From Chloroflexota bacterium (GTDB lineage: Bacteria > Chloroflexota > Limnocylindria > Limnocylindrales > CSP1-4): DNA of 42,536 nucleotides. This document shows positions 31,265 to 38,390 of this stretch, piece after piece (the stretch's first letter is position 1; each line of letters starts with the position of its first letter). The position numbers and the translations under genes were made by a program. The notes below the pieces were generated by a model. The model did not search any database. It saw only the letters and a program-made list of their open reading frames with translations, and was not told the origin of the DNA. The DNA lies in contig JAICUI010000024.1 of assembly GCA_025935925.1 (NCBI GenBank), forward strand, positions 1-42,536. Direction: 5' to 3'.

Positions 31265-32965
31265 TCAGGCAGGCGACGTCCGGACGTCCACCACCGCGGG
31301 CTCGCCGGCCCGCACGGCCGCGACGGCGCGCTCGAGGGCCGGGCCGAGGTCCCCGAAGTCCGTCACGGGGCCGAACGAGGTCACGCCCAGGCTCCGGGCG
31401 AGCGCGGCGTGGTCGATCGCCGGCCCGTCGATCTCGATCCCCACGCCCACGCGCTCGACGGGCCGCTCGCGGTTCCGGGCCATCGCCCGCTGGTGGCGCT
31501 CGTCCTGGAAGTACGTCCGGTTCGAGTCGACGATGAACAGCACCGGGATCGCGTGGTGGGCCGCGGTCCAGAGCGCCTGGGGCGTGTACAGCATGTCGCC
31601 GTCGCCCTGCAGGTCGACGACCACGCGGCCGGAGCCGCGGTAGGCGAGGCCGGCCCCGATCGAGGCGCCCATCCCGTAGCCGAGGCCGCCCGCGAACGAG
31701 CGGCCGAGGAACTGCCCCGTCTCCTGCCAGCGCAGCGTCCGGCGCGCCCAGTTGCCGATGACGCCGTTCCCGACGGTCCACTCGACGTCGCGCAGCGCGT
31801 CCGCGATGGCGCGTCCGAGGTGGCCGCGGTGGATGCCCCGGGCGTCGGCGCGCGCGTCGGGGAGCGCCGGGCCGGTCGTCGCCGCGGCCTGCGCGAACGC
31901 GTCGGGGAGCGGCCGGACGTCATCGCCCCACGCGTCGAGCAGCGCCGACAGCGCGAGCTCCGGATCCGCGGTGATCTCGAGGCGCTCGGGGCCCGGCGAC
32001 TCGGCGACCATCCAGGTGGAATCGGTCGCGCCCGACAGCCCGATGGCGATCGCGGGACCGCCGCGCCATGTCGTGAGCGACTTCCGGGTGTGCAGGTCGA
32101 CCGCGCCCAGCGCCCACGTCGGGTCGCGCGCCTCGACCAGGACGAGGCAGTCCGCGGCGGCCATCGCGGCGTCGACGCCCTCGGTGACGTCGTGGGCGTG
32201 GCCGACCGGGAACGAGGCGCCGCCGCCGACCTCGTGGAGTCCGCCGCCGGTCCGGCGCGCCAGTTCCACGAGCGCCGCGGAGGCCGCGGCGCTGAGCGGT
32301 CGATCCGTGACGAACAGCGGTGCCGTGGCCGCACGCAGCGCCGCGGCCGCCTCCTCGATGAGCGCCGGGTCGGGCGCGACACGCGCCGCGCGCGGGACCG
32401 GCGCGGAGAGCGCCGCGTCGAAGGCGGGGCGATCGACCTCCGATTCCTGCAGGTCCACGTCGAGGCTGATCAGCCCGGGCCCGACCGGGGACCGGTGGAT
32501 GGCCGCCCACGCGCGATCCGTCGAGGAGAGGAGCGCCTCGGCGCTCGTGGGCTGGTCGTTCCAGCGCGTGTAGTCCCGGACCAGGGCGCCCTGGTCGTTG
32601 ACGGTGTGGATCCAGTCGATCCACGGGCGCCGCCGGGCCGCGTCGAGCGGCCCGGTGCCGACGAACAGGAGGACCGGCGCGCGGTCGGCCCAGGCGTTGA
32701 AGATCGCCATGCTCGCGTGGAGCAGGCCCACGGTGTCGTGGACGCCGACCGCCATGGTGCCGCCCCCCGCCTTCGCGTAGCCGTGGGCGATCGCGACGGC
32801 GATCTCCTCGTGGAGCACGAGGAGCGGCTCGGGCGCACGCCCGGGTGGGTTCACGAGCGAGTCGTGCAGCCCGCGGATCGAGGCGCCCGGGTTGAGCGCG
32901 AAGGTCGTGACGCCGAGGGCCGCCAGGCGGTCCACGAGCAGGTCGGACGCGAACCAGCGGGACAT
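31265..32965 (-). CDS. Thiamine diphosphate-dependent enzyme (acetolactate synthase/benzoylformate decarboxylase-like)
   Basis: A 566-residue ThDP enzyme with the three-domain layout of the family. The PYR domain has the catalytic Glu in LHEEIAVAIAHGYAKAGG (E53/E54) and the active-site region VHDTVGLLHASMAIFNAW, similar to benzoylformate decarboxylase. The middle domain is reduced. The PP domain has the ThDP motif GDGDMLYTPQALWTA ending in VDSNRTYF. ATG 32965 is chosen, with GAGGTG 6 nt upstream; a GTG at 32971 is alternative. Likely chemistry: decarboxylation of a 2-keto acid or a carboligation. It is divergent from the Rieske operon and shares the operator region at 33012-33066. Confidence 0.88.
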   Translation of the reverse strand: MSRWFASDLLVDRLAALGVTTFALNPGASIRGLHDSLVNPPGRAPEPLLVLHEEIAVAIAHGYAKAGGGTMAVGVHDTVGLLHASMAIFNAWADRAPVLLFVGTGPLDAARRRPWIDWIHTVNDQGALVRDYTRWNDQPTSAEALLSSTDRAWAAIHRSPVGPGLISLDVDLQESEVDRPAFDAALSAPVPRAARVAPDPALIEEAAAALRAATAPLFVTDRPLSAAASAALVELARRTGGGLHEVGGGASFPVGHAHDVTEGVDAAMAAADCLVLVEARDPTWALGAVDLHTRKSLTTWRGGPAIAIGLSGATDSTWMVAESPGPERLEITADPELALSALLDAWGDDVRPLPDAFAQAAATTGPALPDARADARGIHRGHLGRAIADALRDVEWTVGNGVIGNWARRTLRWQETGQFLGRSFAGGLGYGMGASIGAGLAYRGSGRVVVDLQGDGDMLYTPQALWTAAHHAIPVLFIVDSNRTYFQDERHQRAMARNRERPVERVGVGIEIDGPAIDHAALARSLGVTSFGPVTDFGDLGPALERAVAAVRAGEPAVVDVRTSPA

Positions 32966-33011
32966 CGGCACCTCGCGGACGGAACGGGACCTCGGGTCGG
33001 CCAGCGCCCCG

Positions 33012-33045
33012 ATTGGATCACGCGCAGCGTTGGATTGTCCACAAG
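33012..33045 (-). promoter_or_regulatory. Minus-strand promoter for ThDP enzyme gene
   Basis: On the minus strand the palindrome reads CTTGTGGACAAT (33045-33034), giving -35 TGGACA, then an 18-bp spacer and -10 TCCAAT (33017-33012). The geometry is identical to that on the minus strand of the ABC region. The leader to ATG 32965 is about 40 nt. Confidence 0.5.
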
Positions 33046-33066
33046 TTGAGGTTGCTCGGGTACAAT
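33034..33066 (+). promoter_or_regulatory. Promoter with overlapping palindrome, Rieske operon
   Basis: ATTGTCCACAAG (33034-33045) matches 9 of 10 positions. The -35 TCCACA (33038-33043) is followed by 17 bp and the -10 TACAAT (33061-33066). The expected transcript starts near 33073, 30 nt before the Rieske ATG. The ATTGGAT half site lies 22 bp upstream at 33012, as in the ABC region. Confidence 0.72.
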
Positions 33067-33102
33067 CCGCCCCCTGTCACGGAGGAGCGAGCGGGGTGGC
33101 CG

Positions 33103-33486
33103 ATGCCCACTGAGTCGATGTCCACCGAGGTGTACGCCGGGCGCGTCACCGACTTCGAGGACGGCCGCCGGGCCCTCGTGAACGTCGACGGGCGCGAGGT
33201 CTTCGTGTTCGAGCGCGACGGCCGGTTCTTCGCCTTCGAGAACGTCTGCCGCCACATGGGCGGGCCGGTTGGCGAGGGGATGCTCATCGGCAAGGTCGAG
33301 GCGATCCTGGACGACGAGGGACGCCACCTCGGCGACCGCTTCTCCACGACCGACATCCACATCGTGTGCCCGTGGCACGGGTGGGAGTACGAGATCGAGA
33401 CCGGCATCTGCGCCGCCGACCGGCGGATCCGGCTGCGGCGCTTCGAGGCGACCGCCCGGGGAGGTGAGGTGTATGTCCGTGGCTGA
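33103..33486 (+). CDS. Rieske [2Fe-2S] protein
   Basis: A 127-residue soluble Rieske protein. The cluster ligands are C49/H51 (CRHMGG) and C89/H92 (CPWHGWEYE). The spacing between the two halves is 37 residues instead of the usual 15-17; an insertion (about 60-82, KVEAILDDEGRHLGDRF) accounts for it. Small Rieske proteins of this sort act as electron donors or as regulatory subunits of oxygenases; no oxygenase alpha subunit is encoded nearby. ATG 33103 is preferred (an internal ATG at 33118 is possible). The next gene starts inside its 3' end, which indicates translational coupling with the 105-aa protein and the amidohydrolase. Confidence 0.88.
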   Translation: MPTESMSTEVYAGRVTDFEDGRRALVNVDGREVFVFERDGRFFAFENVCRHMGGPVGEGMLIGKVEAILDDEGRHLGDRFSTTDIHIVCPWHGWEYEIETGICAADRRIRLRRFEATARGGEVYVRG

Positions 33487-33790
33487 TCCGACACGCCACG
33501 AGGGCGGCTCGCCGTCCTTCGCCGCCGACGCCGCGCGGCTGCTCGCGGAGGCGGAGCGCGCGGTCGCCGAGGACCGCGTCGCCGACGTCCCGGAGCAGGC
33601 CGTCCAGGACCTGCTCCTCGCCGCGGTGCGGCTCTATGCCGCCAAGCGCGACCGGGGCGACTCGTTTCCGGCGTTCGCCGCCGACCGCGTCACGGCCACC
33701 GACGTGGCCATCACGTGCGTCGCGATGACCGAGGTCGTGAACCTCGAGCTGTTCGAGCTCGCCCTGTGGCGCGGCTGGAGCAACGTCTGA
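33473..33790 (+). CDS. Conserved-looking 105-aa protein of unknown function
   Basis: I do not recognise this protein. It is 105 residues, predicted almost entirely helical, with a charged first half (AARLLAEAERAVAEDRVADV) and a second half LLLAAVRLYAAKRDRGDSF and TATDVAITCVAMTEVVNLEL ending in ALWRGWSNV. No signal peptide, transmembrane helix or metal motif is evident. It starts at ATG 33473 behind GGGGAGGTGAGG, overlaps the Rieske gene by 14 bp and its TGA overlaps the ATG of the amidohydrolase. The tight coupling suggests a subunit or adaptor of a three-component enzyme. Confidence 0.8.
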   Translation: MSVADPTRHEGGSPSFAADAARLLAEAERAVAEDRVADVPEQAVQDLLLAAVRLYAAKRDRGDSFPAFAADRVTATDVAITCVAMTEVVNLELFELALWRGWSNV

Positions 33791-34989
33791 TGGCGATCAC
33801 CGATCCGGTCGAGCCGCGGCTGTTCAACACCGGTCAGCGCGCCGGCTACGACACGAAGTTCCATCTCGCGAACGCCACGCGCCAGGCGCAGGAGCGCGGC
33901 TTCGAGGACGTCCTGATCGTGGACGCCGACGCCCACCACCTGAACGAGATGACGCACTACGGCGACATCATCAAGTACATCCCAGACGAGGTCCTGCGCA
34001 ACGAGGCCCGCATGGGCGAGCGCAGCGGCCTGATGTACCCGGGCTTCCGCAGCCCGCAGCGCCACAGCCTGTCGGGCCGGATCCTGCGCTACCGCAACGA
34101 GGATCTCGAGAAGTTCGAGGACAAGACCGTCCACCCGGAGGTCGAGTTCTCCCTGCGCGAGATGAAGGCCATCGGCATCGACTACCAGGTCGTGTTCCCG
34201 ACGGCGCTGCTCGCGCTCGGCATGCACCCGGACCCGTTCATCGAGACCCAGCTCGCGTGGGCGTACTGCCGCTGGCTGACCGAGGAGGTCCTGCCCGGCT
34301 CGCCGTGGGTCAAGACGATGGTCTACCTGCCGATGAACCAGCCGGAGGCGTGCGTCCGGTTCGTCGAGCAGTTCGGCGACAACCCGGGCGTCGTCGGGTT
34401 CATGGTCACGTCGGCCCGCTACAAGCCGGTGCACGCGAACGACTACATGCCGCTGTACCGGGCGATCGAGGAGACGGGGCTGCCGCTCTCGTTCCACGCG
34501 ATCTACCACCAGCAGGAGCGGATGTTCGAGGGAATGAACAAGTTCCTCTCGGTCCACGCCCTCGGGTTCATCTTCTACAACCTCGTCCACATGACGAACA
34601 TGGTCATGAACGGGATCCCGGAGCGGTTCCCGAAGCTCAAGCTGCTGTGGATCGAGAGCGGGCTTGCCTGGATCCCGTTCCTGATGCAGCGCCTCGACAA
34701 CGAGTACCTGATGCGCTCGTCGGAGGCGCCGCTGCTGCGGAAGCTGCCCAGCGACTACATGCGCGAGATGTTCTACACGACCCAGCCCATCGAGAACCAC
34801 GACTACGGGCTGCTCGAGACGACGCTCCGCACGATCAACGCCGAGACCCAGCTGCTGTTCTCGTCCGACTACCCGCACTGGGACTTCAACCTGCCGAGCA
34901 CGATCTGGGACCTGCCGTTCCTCACCGAGGCGGCGAAGCGCCGGATCCTCGGCGAGAACGCGCGCGACCTGTTCCGCCTCGACCGCTGA
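33790..34989 (+). CDS. Amidohydrolase_2 (ACMSD-like) metal-dependent hydrolase/decarboxylase
   Basis: A 399-residue TIM-barrel enzyme. The N-terminal metal motif is VDADAHHLNE, the middle His lies in PLSFHAIYHQ, a second in FYNLVHMTN, and the catalytic Asp in FSSDYPHWDFNLPS near the C-terminus. This branch includes aminocarboxymuconate-semialdehyde, resorcylate and 5-carboxyvanillate decarboxylases as well as hydrolases. An N-terminal extension of about 40 residues precedes the barrel. The ATG overlaps the stop of the 105-aa gene. The presence of a Rieske protein in the same operon is unusual for a hydrolytic or non-oxidative enzyme. Confidence 0.9.
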   Translation: MAITDPVEPRLFNTGQRAGYDTKFHLANATRQAQERGFEDVLIVDADAHHLNEMTHYGDIIKYIPDEVLRNEARMGERSGLMYPGFRSPQRHSLSGRILRYRNEDLEKFEDKTVHPEVEFSLREMKAIGIDYQVVFPTALLALGMHPDPFIETQLAWAYCRWLTEEVLPGSPWVKTMVYLPMNQPEACVRFVEQFGDNPGVVGFMVTSARYKPVHANDYMPLYRAIEETGLPLSFHAIYHQQERMFEGMNKFLSVHALGFIFYNLVHMTNMVMNGIPERFPKLKLLWIESGLAWIPFLMQRLDNEYLMRSSEAPLLRKLPSDYMREMFYTTQPIENHDYGLLETTLRTINAETQLLFSSDYPHWDFNLPSTIWDLPFLTEAAKRRILGENARDLFRLDR

Positions 34990-35007
34990 CGCCGCGGCCG
35001 CCGAGAT

Positions 35008-35040
35008 GATGGAGACAATCGTCTCGAATTTGGCTACAAT
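35008..35040 (+). promoter_or_regulatory. Promoter with half-conserved palindrome, bicupin/AAA+ operon
   Basis: GATGGAGACAAT (35008-35019) has a perfect right half site ACAAT and matches 7 of 10 positions. The -35 GAGACA (35012-35017) is followed by 17 bp and the -10 TACAAT (35035-35040). It also forms a perfect inverted repeat GAGAC/GTCTC (35012-35025). It drives the operon from 35110 to 41085. Confidence 0.65.
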
Positions 35041-35109
35041 CTGGTCCCGCCCGGCCGCCGGCTGACGCGGACGCCCGGCGCCCTCCCGCGCTCCCGCCGA
35101 GGTACGCCC

Positions 35110-36156
35110 ATGAAGACCACGACGTCGACGCAGGTCACCCACTACGAGGTCCAGAAGAAGCGGCGCGAGTCGCTCCTGGAGGAGTGGAAGGGCTACCACA
35201 AGACGGTCGTCCGGCGGTCCGACGTCACGATGGTCGACGTCCCGAGCCGCCGCACGCGGCGCGGGGTGTACGCGGGCTGGGACGGCGACCGCCCGACGAA
35301 GAACCTCGACGCGACGGTCCACGAGCTCGACCCGGGCGTCACGACGACGATCCACCGCCACTCGTGGGACGCGATCATGTTCGTCGAGGAGGGGTCCGGC
35401 TGGACCGAGATCGACGGGCAGCGGATCGACTGGCGGCCGTGGGACACGCTCCACCTGCCATCGTGGGCGTGGCACCGCCACGGGAACGACGGCGACAGGC
35501 CCGCCCGGTTCCACACCTGGAGCGTCGAGCCGATGCTGGAGCAGTTCGGCGTCGCGCTGCTCGAGGAAGGCGGCGACACGCCGGTCAAGGACCTGCCGCC
35601 GCGGCCGCGCCAGGTGGAGCCGATCACCGGCGACGACCCGTACGCCCGGCGCACGCAGCGCCTCGCGCGGCAGTACGAGGGCACCGAATCCGCCCGGCTG
35701 GTGACCCGCTTCGAGGACGTGCGGGGGCTCGTCACGAAGCGCGGCGCGCGGAGCCTGTTCCTCGTCGACAAGTCGATCGGGTACCACACCGCCGGCCTGA
35801 GCGCCGTGATGCACGAGCTCGCGCCCGGGCTGTACCAGTCGCGCCACCGCCACGGCGGCGAGGCGTGGCTGTACGGCGTGTCGGGCGAGGGCTACTCGAT
35901 CATCGACGACGTCCGCCACGACTGGGCGGCCGGCGACCTCGTCGTCGTCGACCACTGGCAGTGGCACCAGCACTTCAACGCGTCGAAGGACAAGACGGCG
36001 CGCCTGGTGCGCGTCCACAACTTCGACGCCCTGTACGACATGATGCGGATCCTGATGGACCCGCTGAACCTGTTCGAGGAGCTGCCGACCCTCGATGCGC
36101 CCGACCTGACCGGGGTGGTCTGGCCCGACCACCTCGAAGGGCGGCCGGAGGGCTAG
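35110..36156 (+). CDS. Bicupin protein
   Basis: A 348-residue protein with two complete cupin domains. Domain 1 (about 70-150): IHRHSWDAIMFVEEGSGW and LPSWAWHRHGN. Domain 2 (about 235-325): SRHRHGGEAWLYGVSGEGYS and HWQWHQHFNASKDKT. Both retain the metal-binding His residues. The second domain resembles the single cupin at 11484. Start ATG 35110; no export signal. It is the first gene of the operon with the TRIP13-like ATPase, which begins 3 bp after its stop. A ring-cleaving dioxygenase or decarboxylase function is possible but not shown. Confidence 0.87.
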   Translation: MKTTTSTQVTHYEVQKKRRESLLEEWKGYHKTVVRRSDVTMVDVPSRRTRRGVYAGWDGDRPTKNLDATVHELDPGVTTTIHRHSWDAIMFVEEGSGWTEIDGQRIDWRPWDTLHLPSWAWHRHGNDGDRPARFHTWSVEPMLEQFGVALLEEGGDTPVKDLPPRPRQVEPITGDDPYARRTQRLARQYEGTESARLVTRFEDVRGLVTKRGARSLFLVDKSIGYHTAGLSAVMHELAPGLYQSRHRHGGEAWLYGVSGEGYSIIDDVRHDWAAGDLVVVDHWQWHQHFNASKDKTARLVRVHNFDALYDMMRILMDPLNLFEELPTLDAPDLTGVVWPDHLEGRPEG

Positions 36157-36159
36157 GGG

Positions 36160-37116
36160 ATGCCGGTCGCGCAGGTCCCGCCGGGTGTCGAGGGGATCGT
36201 CCGCCTCACGGAGCTGCCCGACGATGACTGGCGCGGCCGCTGGGAGCGCATCTTCGTCGCGCCGGGCCTCAAGGAGCGGCTTCTCAACTACGTGCTCTTC
36301 ACGCTGCGGCACCGTGGCCGCACGGGCGACATCGGGCTCGGGCTGCACGGGCTGCTCGTGCTCGCGGGACCACCCGGGACGGGGAAGACGACGCTCGCCG
36401 GCGGCCTCGCGGACGAGGCGGCACGGGTCCTGGGCGACGGCCCCATGCTGTTCGTGGACATCGACCCCCACGCGTTCCCGAGCCAGCTCCTCGGGGAGAG
36501 CCAGCGCTCCGTCGCGCGGCTGTTCGAGCGGACGATCCCGGACCTCGCGCGCCGCGGCCGGCCGATCGTCGTCCTCGTCGACGAGGTCGAGTCGCTGGTC
36601 GTCAACCGCTCCGGCGCCTCGCTCGAGACGAACCCGGTGGACGTGCACCGGGCGACCGACGCGGTCCTGTCCGGCGTGGACCAGGTCGCGCGGACGTACC
36701 CCAACGTGCTGTTCCTGGCGACCACGAACTTCCGGTCCGGCGTGGATCCGGCGTTCCTGTCGCGCGCCGACCTCATCGAGGAGATCGGCCTGCCCGGTGC
36801 GGAGGCCATCGCCTCGATCCTCGCCGACACGCTCCGCGAGGTGGGCGCCTCGGTGCCCGACGACCTGGGCGAGCTCGCGGCCGCCTGTGCCGCCGCCGGG
36901 CTCGACGCCCGCCAGGTGCGCAAGCTGATCGTCCGCACCGCGGCCTCGTCGCGCGATCTCGCGCTCGCTCCGGAGTCCATCACGCCGGCCGACGTCGGGC
37001 GCACGCTCGATGCCCTCGCACGCGAGACGCAGCCGGCGGACGTCGAGCGGGCCGCCGCCGCGGCAGCCGCCGCGACCGACGGCCACAACGGGTCCGGGCA
37101 CCCGGCCGCCGGCTGA
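36160..37116 (+). CDS. TRIP13/Pch2-like AAA+ ATPase
   Basis: A 318-residue single AAA+ module. Walker A is GPPGTGKTT (70-78, K76), Walker B VVLVDEVESL (D141, E142), sensor 1 Asn N190 (LATTNF), and the Arg-finger region SRAD near 201-204. The details match TRIP13/Pch2 rather than other AAA+ proteins: an N-terminal LPDDDWRGRWERIF ahead of LLNYVLFTL, the pore-region GESQRSVARLF, DEVESL, and DVHRATDAVLSGVDQVARTY followed by ADLIEEIGLP. The N-terminal adaptor-binding domain of eukaryotic TRIP13 is absent, as in bacterial forms. Known bacterial relatives remodel HORMA proteins in CBASS defence, but no HORMA or CD-NTase gene lies here. It sits between bicupin and transporter genes, so its client is probably an enzyme of the cluster. 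The C-terminus is an Ala-rich tail. Confidence 0.85.
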   Translation: MPVAQVPPGVEGIVRLTELPDDDWRGRWERIFVAPGLKERLLNYVLFTLRHRGRTGDIGLGLHGLLVLAGPPGTGKTTLAGGLADEAARVLGDGPMLFVDIDPHAFPSQLLGESQRSVARLFERTIPDLARRGRPIVVLVDEVESLVVNRSGASLETNPVDVHRATDAVLSGVDQVARTYPNVLFLATTNFRSGVDPAFLSRADLIEEIGLPGAEAIASILADTLREVGASVPDDLGELAAACAAAGLDARQVRKLIVRTAASSRDLALAPESITPADVGRTLDALARETQPADVERAAAAAAAATDGHNGSGHPAAG

Positions 37117-37118
37117 TC

Positions 37119-38390
37119 GTGCGGCTGCGCGGCCCTCGCTCCCGGCCGCCCGCGGGCGACGCCCCCCGCCCGTCGCGCTTCTCCGAGATCCCGCCCGACG
37201 CGCGGATGCTCGGGCTCGCGCTGTTCTTCGCGATCGCCGCGACCAACATCCTGACGCCGCTGCTGCCCCAGGTCCGCGACGACCTCGGGATCTCGATCGC
37301 GACCGCGGGTCTCGTCGTCTCGACGTACGGGTTCGCGCGGCTGCTGACCGACCTGCCGTCCGGGATCATCCTCGACCGCATCGGCGAGCGCCGGCTGGCG
37401 GTCGTGGGCGTTGCGCTGCTCGCGGTGGGCTCCGCCCTGGGGTCGGTCGCGCCGACGGTCGAGTGGCTGATCGCCGCCCGCGTGATGTCGGGCCTCGGCA
37501 GCGGGTTCCTGACGACGGTGGTGCTCACCGCGCTCAGCTGGACCGCCGGCGTGTCGAACCGGGGGCAGGTCATGAGCGTGTTCCAGCTCGCGAACAACAC
37601 CGGCATCGCGGTGTACCCGCTGCTCGGCGGCGCGATCGGCGCCCTCCTCACGTGGCGGTTCACGTTCGTCGTCGCCGCCGCCGGGGCGCTCGTCTCGGGC
37701 GCGATCCTGATGCGCATCCTGCCGCGTATCGAGGGCGGCAAGAAGCAGGAGGCGGTCTCGGGGCGCACGCAGGAGGCCGACTTCGCGCTCACGCCACGGC
37801 GCCGGGTCGTCGCGCTCGGGTCGGTGTACGCGGGCGTGGTGTGCAACATGATCAACCGCCACGGGTTCCGGAACACGCTCCTGCCCCTGTTCGCGGCGTC
37901 CGTGCTGTTCCTCGGGCCGTTCGAGATTGCGGCGGGGATCGCGATGATGGCGATCGTCGGGATCATCGTCGTCACGCCGGGCGCGCGCCTGGGCGACCGC
38001 ATCGGCCGCCAGCGGATCGTCGTCATCGGGCTCCTCGTCGTCGCCGTCGGCGAGCTCGCGTTCCTCGGCGTCAACGGGTTCCTGACGTTCCTGCTCGCGG
38101 CCGCGATCGTCGGCTCGGGCGACTTCTTCTCCTCGTCCCAGACCGCGCTGCTCTCGGAGCTGGTGCCCGCGCGGCAGCGCGCCCACGTCCTCGCCGGCTA
38201 CCGGTTCTTCGTCGACATCGGCGCGCTGGTCGGGCCGTTCCTCCTCGCGTACCTGATGGACGTCTACGGGCCGCACGTCGCGATCGTCGTGTGCGCGGTC
38301 ATCGTCGCCAGCGGCAGCCTGATCGCGAAGCTCGGCGTGCCGTCCGGGCCGGCGCGCATCGGCGTGCCCGCGGGAGCCCAGCCCGCATGA
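37119..38390 (+). CDS. MFS transporter, tandem copy 1
   Basis: A 423-residue membrane protein with about 12 helices. The MFS motif between helices 2 and 3 reads IILDRIGERRLAVVG. Other marks are ANNTGIAVYPLLGGAIGALL and the helix 7 region NMINRHGFRNTLLPLF, and GDFFSSSQTALLSELVPARQR in the last third. The start is GTG 37119, 2 bp after the ATPase stop. Its stop overlaps the ATG of a second, clearly paralogous transporter, so the two are produced together. Confidence 0.9.
   Translation: MRLRGPRSRPPAGDAPRPSRFSEIPPDARMLGLALFFAIAATNILTPLLPQVRDDLGISIATAGLVVSTYGFARLLTDLPSGIILDRIGERRLAVVGVALLAVGSALGSVAPTVEWLIAARVMSGLGSGFLTTVVLTALSWTAGVSNRGQVMSVFQLANNTGIAVYPLLGGAIGALLTWRFTFVVAAAGALVSGAILMRILPRIEGGKKQEAVSGRTQEADFALTPRRRVVALGSVYAGVVCNMINRHGFRNTLLPLFAASVLFLGPFEIAAGIAMMAIVGIIVVTPGARLGDRIGRQRIVVIGLLVVAVGELAFLGVNGFLTFLLAAAIVGSGDFFSSSQTALLSELVPARQRAHVLAGYRFFVDIGALVGPFLLAYLMDVYGPHVAIVVCAVIVASGSLIAKLGVPSGPARIGVPAGAQPA

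Noticed and set aside
33634-37101. Minus-strand open frame of 1155 codons
   Set aside because: It is antisense to the amidohydrolase, bicupin and AAA+ genes, all of which have clear motifs; the antisense product has none.
36160-37116. CBASS-type defence locus based on the TRIP13-like ATPase and a DUF262 gene in the window
   Set aside because: No CD-NTase, HORMA protein or effector gene is present, the DUF262 gene is 23 kb away, and both sit within metabolic operons with coupled translation.
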